DNA of 64,000 nt from Nocardioides turkmenicus. GTDB taxonomy: Bacteria; Actinomycetota; Actinomycetes; Propionibacteriales; Nocardioidaceae. The first letter of the stretch is position 1. Every line of letters begins with the position of its first letter. The stretch is taken from NCBI RefSeq assembly GCF_011045035.1, contig NZ_JAALAA010000001.1, forward strand, positions 124,001 to 188,000. Reading direction: 5' to 3'. Shown piece after piece: positions 15,953-24,412 of the stretch. The position numbers and the translations under genes were made by a program. A model generated the notes under the pieces. The model worked only from the letters and a program-made list of their open reading frames with translations, had not been told where the DNA came from and ran no database searches.

Positions 15953-17344
15953 ATGCCAGACCAGCCAGTCGTCGAGAAGCACACCATCGGCTACATCCCA
16001 CCCGAGGACCGCCACGGCAAGGTGCGCGACCTCTTCACCCTGTGGTTCGGGACGAACATCGCTCCCCTGCCCGTCGTCACCGGTGCCGCCGGAGTCACCG
16101 TCTTCGGCCTCGACCTCTTCTGGTGCGTCGTCGCGATCATCGTCGGCCACCTCGTGGGTGGCGTCTTCATGGCACTGCACTCGGCACAGGGCCCGCAGAT
16201 GGGCATCCCGCAGATGATCCAGAGCCGCGGCCAGTTCGGCTCGTACGGCGCACTGATCGTCGTGGTGATCGCAGCCGTGATGTACCTGGCGTTCTTCGCC
16301 TCCAACATCGTCCTGGCCGGCCAGTCGCTGCACGGCATCGCCGAGCCCATCCCGGTGGAAGCCGGCATCGTCATCGGCGCGCTCGGCTCCGGCCTGATCG
16401 CGGTGATCGGCTACAAGGTCATCCACTCGCTCAACAAGATCGCCACCTGGGTCCTCGGCATCGGCATCGTGCTGGGCACCATCGCCATCTTCGTCTCCGG
16501 CCTGCCCGCCGGCTTCTGGACGCAGGGCGGCTACAGCACCGCCGGCTTCCTCGCCACGGTCTCGCTGGGTGCGCTGTGGCAGATCGCGTTCGCCCCGTAC
16601 GTCTCGGACTACTCGCGCTACCTGCCCGCCGGCGTCGGGGTGAAGGCGACCTTCTACGCCACCTACCTCGGCTGCACCCTGGGCTCGATCCTGCCGTTCA
16701 CCTTCGGCGCGATCGTCGCGCTGGCGATGAAGCCGGGCATCGAGGTCATGACCGGCGTCCGCGACACCACCGGGGCCTTCGGCACCCCGCTGCTGATCCT
16801 GTTCCTCCTGTCGGTGATCAGCCACAACGCACTCAACCTCTACGGCACCGTGCTCTCGGTGATCACCTGCGTGCAGACCTTCGTCGCCACCTGGATCCCG
16901 ACGGCTCGCAGCCGCGTGGTGCTCTCGCTCGTGGTGATGGCCGCCTCGACGTACTTCGCCATCGGCGTCTCCGGCAACTTCATCTCGCACTTCGTCGACA
17001 TCGTGCTCGCGCTGCTCGTCGTGCTGGTCCCGTGGACCGCGATCAACCTGATCGACTTCTACCTGATCCACCGCGGCAACTACGACCTCGACTCGATCTT
17101 CGCGGCCGACGGCGGCATCTACGGCCGGTTCAACGGCCAGGCGATCCTCGCTTACGTGATCGGCATCATCGTGCAGATCCCGTTCATGGCGACGCCGCTC
17201 TACACCGGTCCGGTCGCGGACAAGCTCAACGGCGCCGACCTGAGCTGGATCCTGGGCCTGGTCGCGACCGCGCCGATCTACTACCTGCTGGCGCGCGGCC
17301 GCAAGCTCGCTCCCAGCGAGGTGGCGCTCGCCCCGCAGGCCTGA
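15953..17344 (+). CDS. NCS1-family nucleobase/hydantoin-type permease
   Basis: A 463-residue membrane protein of the nucleobase:cation symporter-1 family. The N-terminus has HTIGYIPPEDRHGKVRDLF followed by LWFGTNIAPLPVVTGA, the usual motif of cytosine, hydantoin and purine permeases, and about twelve membrane segments follow. These transporters import nucleobases, hydantoins or related ring compounds with Na+ or H+. The start ATG at 15953 follows GGGAGAATGAAAA. A LysR gene and an operon with RidA, M20 amidohydrolase and aspartase lie just downstream on the other strand, so the substrate may be a nitrogen-rich ring or amide broken down by them; this is inference. Confidence 0.9.
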   Translation: MPDQPVVEKHTIGYIPPEDRHGKVRDLFTLWFGTNIAPLPVVTGAAGVTVFGLDLFWCVVAIIVGHLVGGVFMALHSAQGPQMGIPQMIQSRGQFGSYGALIVVVIAAVMYLAFFASNIVLAGQSLHGIAEPIPVEAGIVIGALGSGLIAVIGYKVIHSLNKIATWVLGIGIVLGTIAIFVSGLPAGFWTQGGYSTAGFLATVSLGALWQIAFAPYVSDYSRYLPAGVGVKATFYATYLGCTLGSILPFTFGAIVALAMKPGIEVMTGVRDTTGAFGTPLLILFLLSVISHNALNLYGTVLSVITCVQTFVATWIPTARSRVVLSLVVMAASTYFAIGVSGNFISHFVDIVLALLVVLVPWTAINLIDFYLIHRGNYDLDSIFAADGGIYGRFNGQAILAYVIGIIVQIPFMATPLYTGPVADKLNGADLSWILGLVATAPIYYLLARGRKLAPSEVALAPQA

Positions 17345-17366
17345 GCCACCCACCACTCCCCCGGCC

Positions 17367-17404
17367 GTCGGCGGGAAGGTCGCGTCAGCGGCCTTCCCGC
17401 CGAC
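17367..17404. terminator. Bidirectional terminator between the NCS1 permease and lysR
   Basis: A perfect 13-bp stem, GTCGGCGGGAAGG (17367-17379) with CCTTCCCGCCGAC (17392-17404), encloses a 12-base loop. It lies 22 bases after the permease stop and overlaps the end of lysR, so it can serve both convergent genes. No long T-run follows. Confidence 0.7.
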
Positions 17405-18302
17405 GTGCTGCACGGCCCGAGGAGCGGACGAACGCCTGGGCGCGGGCGGTGAGGCGCACGCCCTTCATCGAGGCCAGCACGACCTCGAGAGGCTCGACCG
17501 GATCGCTGATCTCCAGGGTCACGATCTCGGCACCGTCGTACGTCGTGGAGCTGGCCGGACGCTGGTTGAGCACCGACCAGCCCTGGCCGTTGGCGACCAT
17601 CGCGCGGACGGTCTCGAAGCCGGCGCTGCGGTGGCGGATCTCGGGGCGGAACCCGGCCGACTCGACCAGCCGCTCGAAGTACTGGCCGCTGTGGGGCAGG
17701 TCGAGCAGCACCATCGGCTCCTTCTCGAGCTCGGCGAGGGCGATCTTCTTCCGGCGGGCCAGCCGGTGGCCCTTGCCGACGAGGACGTACGGCGCCGCGA
17801 CGCCGACCCGGACGTGGTCGATGTCGTCGTCGAGGTCGTAGCCGTACATCAGCGCCAGCTCGCAGCGGCCCGAGCGAAGCGCGTGCTTGAGCGCGGCGTG
17901 CTCGTCCTCGAGGACGGAGACGTGGATACCGGGGTGCTCCTGCTCGCAGGCGGCCAGCAGCCGGGGCAGCTCGAACGGGCCCAGGGTGGTGAAGCAGCCG
18001 ATGGTGAGGTCGCCGACGAGCGCCTGGCCCGCGGAGCGCGCGACCTCGACCAGCTCGCTGGTGTGCACCAGGTAGCTGCGCAGCTCGCGGTAGAACTCCT
18101 CGCCGGCGGCCGTCAACGTCAGGCCGCGCGCGTGGTGGCGGAGGAGGAGCTGGACGCCGAGCTCTTTCTCGAGCTGCGCCACGGCCGTCGAGACGGCCGA
18201 CTGCGAGACCACCAGCTGCCGTGACGCGGCGGTCATGGAGCCCAGCTCCGCAGCTGCCGCGAAGTAGCGCAGCTGGGTCAGGGTGAAGGACGGCTCGGCC
18301 AT
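17385..18302 (-). CDS. LysR-family transcriptional regulator
   Basis: A 305-residue LysR protein. Residues about 5-64 are the winged HTH: FTLTQLRYFAAAAELGSMTA, then SQSAVSTAVAQLEKELGVQL. Residues about 90-290 form the effector-binding periplasmic-type domain, starting GDLTIGCFTTLGPFELPRLL. The ATG at 18302 has AGG about eight bases upstream; a second ATG at 18311 is possible. It is the last gene of the ridA-DUF1028-M20-aspA cluster, 20 bp after aspA, so it probably controls that set or the neighbouring permease. The co-inducer is unknown. Confidence 0.9.
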   Translation of the reverse strand: MAEPSFTLTQLRYFAAAAELGSMTAASRQLVVSQSAVSTAVAQLEKELGVQLLLRHHARGLTLTAAGEEFYRELRSYLVHTSELVEVARSAGQALVGDLTIGCFTTLGPFELPRLLAACEQEHPGIHVSVLEDEHAALKHALRSGRCELALMYGYDLDDDIDHVRVGVAAPYVLVGKGHRLARRKKIALAELEKEPMVLLDLPHSGQYFERLVESAGFRPEIRHRSAGFETVRAMVANGQGWSVLNQRPASSTTYDGAEIVTLEISDPVEPLEVVLASMKGVRLTARAQAFVRSSGRAARRREGR

Positions 18303-18322
18303 GCGAGCCATCCTGCCCGACG

Positions 18323-19779
18323 TCACTCTCGTTTCGCCCCGTCGACACCGTTGGCGCCGTCGAAGCCGGTCGCGTCGAGGTTGGCGAGCGTCTCGGGGCG
18401 CAGCAGCGCGTCGAGGACCGCCGGGTCGAGTCCGCCGGTCGCCAGCGCGAGGTCCCGCACCGCTCCGGCGCCGCCGAGGGCCGCCTTGGCGATCTCCGCG
18501 GACCTCGCATAGCCGAGCAGCGGGGTCAGCGCGGTCGCGAGGCCGGCGTTGGTGGCGGCAGCGGCAGCGAGCTTGGCCGCGTCCACGGTGATCCCGTCGA
18601 CGCACGTCTCCCGCAGCGAGTCGAAGGCCGCGGCGGTCCAGGTGAAGCCCTGGAGCAGGCCGTGCGCCATCACCGGCTCGAAGGCGTTGAGCTGGAGCTG
18701 GCCACCCTCGGCCGCCATGGTGACGGTGAGGTCGTTGCCGATCACCCAGAAGGCGACCTGGTTGACCATCTCCGGGATGACCGGGTTGACCTTGCCGGGC
18801 ATGATGCTCGACCCGGCCTGGCGGGCGGGGAGCCGGAGCTCGCCGAGGCCGGCCTGCGGTCCGGAGGCGAGCAGCCGGAGGTCGTTGCAGATCTTGGAGG
18901 CCTTGACGACGATCCGCTTCAGCACGCTGGAGACCTGCACGAACGCGCCGGTGTCGCTGGTCGCCTCGACCAGGTCACCGGCCCCGACCACCGGCAGGCC
19001 GGTGATCTCGGCGAGGTGGCGGACCGCGAGCCGGCGGTAGTCGGGGTGGGCAGTGATCCCGGTGCCGATCGCGGTGGCGCCGAGGTTGATCTCGCACAGC
19101 AGCGTGCGTGAGTCGGCCAGCCGGGCCAGCTCCTCGCGCAGCGTGGTCGCGAAGGCACCGAGCTCCTGGCCGACCGTCATCGGGACGGCGTCCTGGAGCT
19201 GCGTAGGTCCGATCTTGGGGACGGCGCGGAACTCGGTCGCCTTGCGGGCGAAGGAGTCGGCGAGGGCCTCCGTCGACTCGACCAGGCGGTCGATCGCGCC
19301 GACGAGCGCGAGCCGGACCGCGGTCGGGTAGACGTCGTTGGTGGACTGGCAGCGGTTCACGTGGTCCAGCGGGTGGATCACGTCGTAGCTGCCGAACGCA
19401 GGCCGAGGATCTCGAGCGCCCGGTTGGCGACGACCTCGTTGGCGTTCATGTTGGTCGAGGTGCCGGCGCCGCCCTGGATCACGTCGACGACGAACTGGTC
19501 GTCGAGCACCCCGTCACGTACGTCCTGGGCAGCCGCGGCGATGGCGCTGTGGCGGCGGTCGTCGAGCAGGCCGAGGTCGTGGTTGGCACGGGCCGCGGCG
19601 AGCTTGACCGCGCCGAGAGCGGCGACGAGCGAGCGATGGCTCCCGACCGGTGTGCCGCTGACCGGGAAGTTCCGCAGCGCGCGAGCGGTGTGGACGCCCC
19701 AGTAGGCGGTGGCCGGGACCTCGAACGCGCCGAGCGAGTCGTGCTCGGTGCGGGTGGACGGGGCATCGACGGCGGTCAT
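18323..19779 (-). pseudogene. aspA: Aspartate ammonia-lyase (aspartase), broken by a one-base frameshift
   Basis: The ATG at 19779 overlaps the upstream stop (ATGA). The first part carries EHDSLGAFEVPATAYWGVHT and VIQGGAGTSTNMNANEVVAN, the second NRCQSTNDVYPTA, GATAIGTGIT and the signature GSSIMPGKVNPVIPE. These are class-defining segments of the aspartase/fumarase superfamily; aspartase makes fumarate and ammonia from aspartate. At 19391-19401 the zero frame reads LGLRSAATT-stop while the shifted frame reads FGSYDVIHPLD, the expected continuation. Adding one C (giving LPFGSYDV) repairs it. The span is 1457 bases, one short of 486 codons. The downstream part can restart at an ATG at 19381. 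Either a recent null mutation or a sequence error. Confidence 0.88.
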
Positions 19780-20951
19780 CGGGCGGTCATCTCGACAGGC
19801 TCGATACAACGCGCCTCGTCGGCGACGTCGAGCGCGGTCCAGGCCAGCGCGGTCGCGGCGTCGAGGAGCGCCTTCTCGGCGTCCCCGCCGACGCAGTGCG
19901 CGGCGAACTCGGGCTGGTGGTTGAGGGCGGTGCCGGAGTTGATGCCGACGTAGGGGTGGATCGCGTTCACGACCTGGGAGACGTTGCCCATGTCGGTCGA
20001 GGCCCGGTTCATCCGGCGCGCCGGCGATCCGTCGTCGAAGACCCGGCCGATCTCCTCGGCGTTGCGCCGGTACGCCGCCAGCGCGGGCGCGAACGTGCGG
20101 AACTCGGCGTACGGTTTGCTCTCCGGCTCGACCGTGAACGTCGCGCCGGTGGCGAGGGCGCCGGCCTCGAAGCAGCGCCAGACCTTCTCCTCGGCCTCGG
20201 CGAGCTGGGCGAGGCTCTCGGCGCGGACGTACCAACGGCCCTCGGTGCGCGCGGGGATGGCGTTGGGCGCCTCTCCCCCATTGGTCATCACGCCGTGCAC
20301 GCGCACCGTCGGCGGCAGCTGCTGGCGGAGCAGGCCGATCGCGACCTGGGCGATGGTGAAGGCGTCGGCGGCATTGACACCCTGCTCGGGGTAGGCCGCG
20401 GCGTGGGCGGCCTTGCCTCGGTATTCGACGTGCGAGTGCGAGACCGCGAACGGCTCGGCCTCGGCCACGTCGACGGGCGCCGGGTGGGCCATCATCGCCA
20501 GGTCGAGCCCGGCGAAGGCGCCGCGTTCGAGCAGCTCGATCTTGCCACCGCCGCCCTCCTCGGCGGGGGTGCCGTAGACCTCGATCGTCAGGCCGGCCGC
20601 GTCGGCCAGGGGCGCGAGCGCACGGGCGGCGCCGACGGCGATCGCGGAGATCAGGTTGTGGCCGCAGGCGTGGCCGAGACCGGGGAGCGCGTCGTACTCG
20701 GCACACAGGCCGAGCCGGAACGGACCGCTGCCGAAACTCGCCTGGAAGGCGGTCTCCAGGCCGAGGTAGGCCGGGGTCACGGTGAACCCGGCCTCCTCGA
20801 GCGACTCCGCGACCCAGCGCGAGGAGCGGTGCTCCTCCCAGGCGGTCTCGGGGTGGGCGTGCAGCTGCTCGGAGAGCCGGATGAGCCGCCCGGCGTCGCT
20901 GCTGACGGTCGCGGCGGCGTCCTGCTTCGCGGTGGTGGCCATCGAGGTCAC
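19776..20951 (-). CDS. M20-family amidohydrolase (AbgB-like)
   Basis: A 391-residue metallopeptidase-fold enzyme. Metal-site segments are GLCAEYDALPGLGHACGHN near residue 80, GTPAEEGGGGK near 130 and MMAHPAPVDVAE near 155; the lid domain has HSHVEYRGKAAHAAAYPEQG. This pattern is that of M20 amidohydrolases that cut N-acyl or N-aryl amides, such as p-aminobenzoyl-glutamate hydrolase. GTG 20951 overlaps the upstream stop; ATG 20942 is an alternative. The C-terminus RCIEPVEMTAR is encoded by a copy of the dispersed repeat, so the end of the protein has been extended or replaced by it. The stop overlaps the aspA start. Confidence 0.87.
   Translation of the reverse strand: MTSMATTAKQDAAATVSSDAGRLIRLSEQLHAHPETAWEEHRSSRWVAESLEEAGFTVTPAYLGLETAFQASFGSGPFRLGLCAEYDALPGLGHACGHNLISAIAVGAARALAPLADAAGLTIEVYGTPAEEGGGGKIELLERGAFAGLDLAMMAHPAPVDVAEAEPFAVSHSHVEYRGKAAHAAAYPEQGVNAADAFTIAQVAIGLLRQQLPPTVRVHGVMTNGGEAPNAIPARTEGRWYVRAESLAQLAEAEEKVWRCFEAGALATGATFTVEPESKPYAEFRTFAPALAAYRRNAEEIGRVFDDGSPARRMNRASTDMGNVSQVVNAIHPYVGINSGTALNHQPEFAAHCVGGDAEKALLDAATALAWTALDVADEARCIEPVEMTAR
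19789..19805. repeat. Short dispersed repeat forming the 3' end of the M20 gene
   Basis: atctcgacaggctcgat carries the TCGACARGCTC core found also at 5942-5965 and 7723-7743. It encodes IEPVEM at the C-terminus of the amidohydrolase, parallel to PEPVEG in the flavin reductase remnant. Confidence 0.6.
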
Positions 20952-21616
20952 TCGTCTCCGGGCACGCCGTAGGACGGTGCGGCGGTGGGGTCGAGACCGC
21001 GGGTGACGTAGTCGTCGCGCTGTGGCAGCCAGACCTTCAGCAGGTCGCGGAGCTCCTCGATCGGGCGCTCGCTCCAGTCGACGCGGAGGTCGGTCACCCG
21101 CCAGGCGACGTCGCGTACGACCGACAGGCCCGCCGAGTGCAGCGGTCCGGCCTCGCCGCCCGCGGCCAGCCCGGCCTCGAGCGCGGCGAGCAGCCGCTCC
21201 TCGAGCTCTCCGGTCGCGGCCTCGAAGCCCGCGACGACGGCGTCGACGACCTCGGTGCCGGACAGCAGGTTGCCGGCAGCGACGACCCGCGGAGCGACGA
21301 CGTGGTGGTGCACGCCGAGCGAGCCCGACCCGCTGTACGCCGCACCGGCCCCGTCGAGACCGAGCACGGTCAGCTGGCGGTGGTCGATGTGCTCGCGGCC
21401 CTGGGTGACTGCGGCCAGCGCCGCCCGGGCGTCGAGCCCGGAGGCGAGCGCGTCGAGCAGCTCGGTGCCGAGGCGCGGGTCGGTGATGTTCTGCGAGGAG
21501 GCGCCGCCGACGCCGGGGCGCAGGTGGATGCAGCGCGCGGCGACAGCCGGGCTGGAGGAGGTCACGGCGATGCCGACGGCGCCGTTGCCGTCGGTGGCGA
21601 GGACGGAGAAGGTCAC
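20948..21616 (-). CDS. DUF1028-family protein
   Basis: A 222-residue protein starting at GTG 21616, overlapping the RidA stop in GTGA. The N-terminus TFSVLATD, then GAVGIAVTSSSPAVAARC and GGASSQNITDP, is the Ntn-hydrolase-like start of DUF1028, which is often found with amidohydrolases and RidA proteins in catabolic operons. A C-terminal segment (DLRVDWSERPIEELRDLLKV) resembles the peptidoglycan-binding-like tail of that family. Its reaction is not established. The stop overlaps the M20 gene start, so translation is coupled. Confidence 0.85.
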   Translation of the reverse strand: MTFSVLATDGNGAVGIAVTSSSPAVAARCIHLRPGVGGASSQNITDPRLGTELLDALASGLDARAALAAVTQGREHIDHRQLTVLGLDGAGAAYSGSGSLGVHHHVVAPRVVAAGNLLSGTEVVDAVVAGFEAATGELEERLLAALEAGLAAGGEAGPLHSAGLSVVRDVAWRVTDLRVDWSERPIEELRDLLKVWLPQRDDYVTRGLDPTAAPSYGVPGDE

Positions 21617-22062
21617 TTCGACGCCTCCGGGATGACCGCGATCGCGTCGACCTCGACCAGCCACTCCGGGCGGGCCAGGGCGGAGATCACCAGGCCGGTC
21701 GAGATCGGGTGCACGCCCTTCGTCCAGCGGCCGATGGTGCGGTAGACGACCTCGCGGTAGCGCGGGTCGACGATGTAGATGGTGAGCTTGACCAGGTGCT
21801 CCATCTCGGCACCGGCCTCTTCGAGCAGCATCTTGATGTTGGCCATCGCCTGCTCGGTCTGCGCCTCGACGTCGCCGATGCCCACCGACTCGCTGGTGTC
21901 CAGGTTCTGCCCGATCTGGCCCCGCACGTAGACGGTGTTGCCCGCGACGACGGCCTGGCACAGGTCGTTGTCGAGGTTCTGCTCGGGGTAGGTGACGCTC
22001 GTGTTGAACGGGCGGATCCGGGTGTGTCCGCCGACGACGATGCTGCTCTTCTTGGTCTCCAC
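21613..22062 (-). CDS. RidA-family protein
   Basis: A 149-residue protein of the RidA/YjgF/UK114 family, whose members hydrolyse reactive enamine/imine intermediates or act in specific catabolic steps. The family pattern appears as VVAGNTVYVRGQIGQNL, then EAQTEQAMANIKMLLEEAGA, LVKLTIYIVDPRY and RPEWLVEVDAIAVI. The Arg that binds carboxylates in true RidA is not clearly kept near the C-terminus, so this may be a different subfamily. GTG 22062 is chosen because GAGGTG lies 11 bases upstream; longer reads would start inside the divergent promoter. First gene of a coupled operon. Confidence 0.88.
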   Translation of the reverse strand: METKKSSIVVGGHTRIRPFNTSVTYPEQNLDNDLCQAVVAGNTVYVRGQIGQNLDTSESVGIGDVEAQTEQAMANIKMLLEEAGAEMEHLVKLTIYIVDPRYREVVYRTIGRWTKGVHPISTGLVISALARPEWLVEVDAIAVIPEASK

Positions 22063-22092
22063 GACGTCCAGTTCACCTCGTCCCGGAGCATG

Positions 22093-22201
22093 TGTCCAAC
22101 AGATGTTTCCAACGACTATCGTCAATGAAACAGATGCAACGGCGGCGGCGACTCCTGCATCAACTGATCCGATGGATAAGGCCAACAACATCTGTTGGAC
22201 A
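22093..22201. promoter_or_regulatory. Divergent control region with a 15-bp inverted repeat
   Basis: tgtccaacagatgtt (22093-22107) is exactly repeated in inverted form at 22187-22201. Both arms extend to GCATG on the outside, with two extra bases in the left arm. A third partial copy, AAACAGATGCAA, lies between them. The arms flank the space between the ridA operon and the flavin monooxygenase, as expected for sites of one regulator that loops or controls both promoters. The local LysR protein is a candidate. Confidence 0.65.
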
Positions 22202-22231
22202 TGCGCAGGGCCGCACCTCAGGATTTCGGGT

Positions 22232-23491
22232 ATGGCAAACGAAGACATCGAGGTCCTCGTCGTCGGCGCAGGTCAGGCCGGGGTGGCGATGAGCGAGCAC
22301 CTGAGCGACAACGGCGTACCCCACCTCGTGCTGGAGCGCGACCGGATCGCCGAGCGCTGGCGCACGATGCGCTGGGACTCGCTCGTCGCGAACGGCCCGG
22401 CCTGGCACGACCGGTTCCCGGGCCTGGAGTTCCAGGACGTCGACGCGGACGCGTTCGCCACCAAGGACCAGGTCGCGGCCTACTTCGAGGCGTACGCCGA
22501 GAAGATCGCCGCCCCGATCCGGACCGGCGTCGAGGTCACCTCGGTGACCCGCAACGAGGGTCGTCCGGGCTTCCGGGTCGAGACCTCCGACGGCGTCATC
22601 GACGCCCGGTTCGTCGTCGCCGCCACCGGCCCGTTCCAGAAGCCGGTCTACCCGCCGATCGTCCCCGACGGTGCGGTCCGTCGGCAGCTGCACTCGAGCG
22701 AATACCGCAACCCCGACCAGCTCCCCGAGGGCAACGTCCTGGTCGTCGGCACCGGCTCCTCCGGCGTCCAGATCGCCGACGAGCTGCAGCGCTCCGGCCG
22801 CCAGGTCTACCTCTCCGTCGGCCCGCACGACCGTCCCCCGCGCAGCTACCGCGGCCGCGACTTCTGCTGGTGGCTCGGCGTCCTCGGCCTGTGGGACCTG
22901 GAGACCCCGGCCGCCGGCGCCGAGCACGTCACCATCGCCGTCAGCGGCGCCCGCGGCGGCCACACCGTCGACTTCCGCACGCTCGAGGCCGGCGGGATCC
23001 AGCTCGTCGGCATGACCGACCGGTTCGACGCCGGCACGCTCACCTTCCGCGAGGACCTGGCCGAGAACATCGCCCGAGGCGACGCCAGCTACCTCGCCCT
23101 CCTCGACGCCGCAGACCAGTACGTCGCTCGCAACGGCATCGATCTCCCCGAGGAGCCCTCGGCCCGCAATCTCGGCCCGATCCCCTCGGCTGCGACCACG
23201 CCAGTCCTCTCCGTCGACCTGGCCGAGGCCGGCATCACCACGGTGATCTGGGCGACCGGCTTCGCGACCGACTACGGCTGGCTGAAGGTCGACGCCCTCG
23301 ACGAGAACGGCCGCCCGGCCCACCGCCGCGGCGTCTCCACCGAGCCCGGCGTCTATTTCGTCGGACTCCCCTGGCTCTCCCGCCGTGGCTCGAGCTTCAT
23401 CTGGGGCGTCTGGCACGACGCCAAGCACGTCGCCGGCCACATCGCGACGCAGCGGAGCTACGCGGCGTACGACCGTCAGGCGCGCGGCTGA
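22232..23491 (+). CDS. Flavin-containing monooxygenase-like protein
   Basis: A 419-residue flavoprotein. VLVVGAGQAGVAMSEHL (residues 8-24) binds FAD; VLVVGTGSSGVQIADEL near residue 170 binds NAD(P)H; the linker AATGPFQKPVYPP matches the FMO/CzcO type. The family hydroxylates or oxygenates N- or S-containing or aromatic substrates. The ATG at 22232 is preferred over longer forms because these cross the divergent control region. The C-terminal VIWATGFATDYGWL and VYFVGLPWLSRRGSSF are further family marks. It probably acts in the same catabolic route as the divergent ridA operon; the substrate is unknown. Confidence 0.88.
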   Translation: MANEDIEVLVVGAGQAGVAMSEHLSDNGVPHLVLERDRIAERWRTMRWDSLVANGPAWHDRFPGLEFQDVDADAFATKDQVAAYFEAYAEKIAAPIRTGVEVTSVTRNEGRPGFRVETSDGVIDARFVVAATGPFQKPVYPPIVPDGAVRRQLHSSEYRNPDQLPEGNVLVVGTGSSGVQIADELQRSGRQVYLSVGPHDRPPRSYRGRDFCWWLGVLGLWDLETPAAGAEHVTIAVSGARGGHTVDFRTLEAGGIQLVGMTDRFDAGTLTFREDLAENIARGDASYLALLDAADQYVARNGIDLPEEPSARNLGPIPSAATTPVLSVDLAEAGITTVIWATGFATDYGWLKVDALDENGRPAHRRGVSTEPGVYFVGLPWLSRRGSSFIWGVWHDAKHVAGHIATQRSYAAYDRQARG

Positions 23492-23515
23492 TCAAGGGCG
23501 CACAGCCGCACCGGT

Positions 23516-23551
23516 CGAAGGCCCGGATCCCGCACGGGGTCCGGGCCTTCG
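23516..23551 (+). terminator. Rho-independent-type hairpin after the monooxygenase gene
   Basis: CGAAGGCCCGGA (23516-23527) pairs with TCCGGGCCTTCG (23540-23551), and CCCG/CGGG continue the stem inside. It begins 25 bases after the stop codon. No T-run follows, as is usual in high-GC actinobacteria. Confidence 0.7.
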
Positions 23552-23605
23552 GCGTTGGCTCGACACGTGGCCTGGGGCCGGCACGCCGTCTGACAGACTC
23601 CGCGC

Positions 23606-24412
23606 ATGCACATCGTCTCGGTCAACGCGTGGGGTGGCGCCCGGTACGACGACCTCGCGGCCTGGCTGTGCACCACCGCCGCCGACGTCGTCTGCCTCCA
23701 GGAGGTGACCCGCACGGCTGGCCTGTCCGGCTGGACGTCCTTCGCCGACGGTGAGCGGTCGCTCCCCCAGCGGGCGAACCTGCACGACGACGTCCGCCGC
23801 CTGCTGCCGTCGCACGAGGGCCTGTTCCTGGCCAGCGACGCCGGGCCGGTGACCGACGGCGAGGGTCGCCGACACCAGCAGGACTTCGGCCTCGGCACGT
23901 ACGTCAGCGAGGAGCTGCCGCTCATCGGCATGGCGAGCGCGTTCGTGCACGGCGGCTTCGTCGACCACGACGAGTGGACCGTCACTGACCGCCCACGCGC
24001 GGTGCAGGCGGTGCGGGTCGTCGACCGTACGGCCGGTCGCACCGTCTGCGTCGTGCAGCTGCACGGCCTGCGCGACCCGGCCGGCAAGGGCGACACTCCG
24101 GCCCGGCGCGAGCAGGCCGAGCGGCTCGCTGCCTTCGTCGAGGCGACCTGGGCTCCCGGCGACCTCGTGGTGGTGGCCGGCGACCTCAATCTGCTGCCGG
24201 ACAGCGCCACCTTCGACGTGCTGCGCGACATCGGGCTGCACGACCTGGTCGGCACGGCCGACACCCGCACGTCGTCGTACCCCAAGCCGGTGCGACATGC
24301 GAGCTATCTGCTCGTCTCGGACCCGGAAGCCGTCGCGGGCTTCCGGGTCCGTGCGGAGCCGGAGGTCTCGGACCACCGGATCCTCGAGCTCGATCTCAGG
24401 CCAGCTGGGTGA
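23606..24412 (+). CDS. Endonuclease/exonuclease/phosphatase-family protein
   Basis: A 268-residue protein of the DNase I-like EEP fold. Family segments are IVSVNAWGG at the start, DVVCLQEV with the metal-binding Glu near residue 33, QLHGLRDPAGKGD, VVAGDLNLLPDS (Asp/Asn pair) near 192, and EVSDHRILELDL with the catalytic Asp-His near the end. Members cleave phosphodiesters in nucleic acids, inositol phosphates or lipids; the substrate cannot be told. No signal peptide. Its last 17 bases overlap the end of the convergent TMADH-like gene. Confidence 0.85.
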   Translation: MHIVSVNAWGGARYDDLAAWLCTTAADVVCLQEVTRTAGLSGWTSFADGERSLPQRANLHDDVRRLLPSHEGLFLASDAGPVTDGEGRRHQQDFGLGTYVSEELPLIGMASAFVHGGFVDHDEWTVTDRPRAVQAVRVVDRTAGRTVCVVQLHGLRDPAGKGDTPARREQAERLAAFVEATWAPGDLVVVAGDLNLLPDSATFDVLRDIGLHDLVGTADTRTSSYPKPVRHASYLLVSDPEAVAGFRVRAEPEVSDHRILELDLRPAG

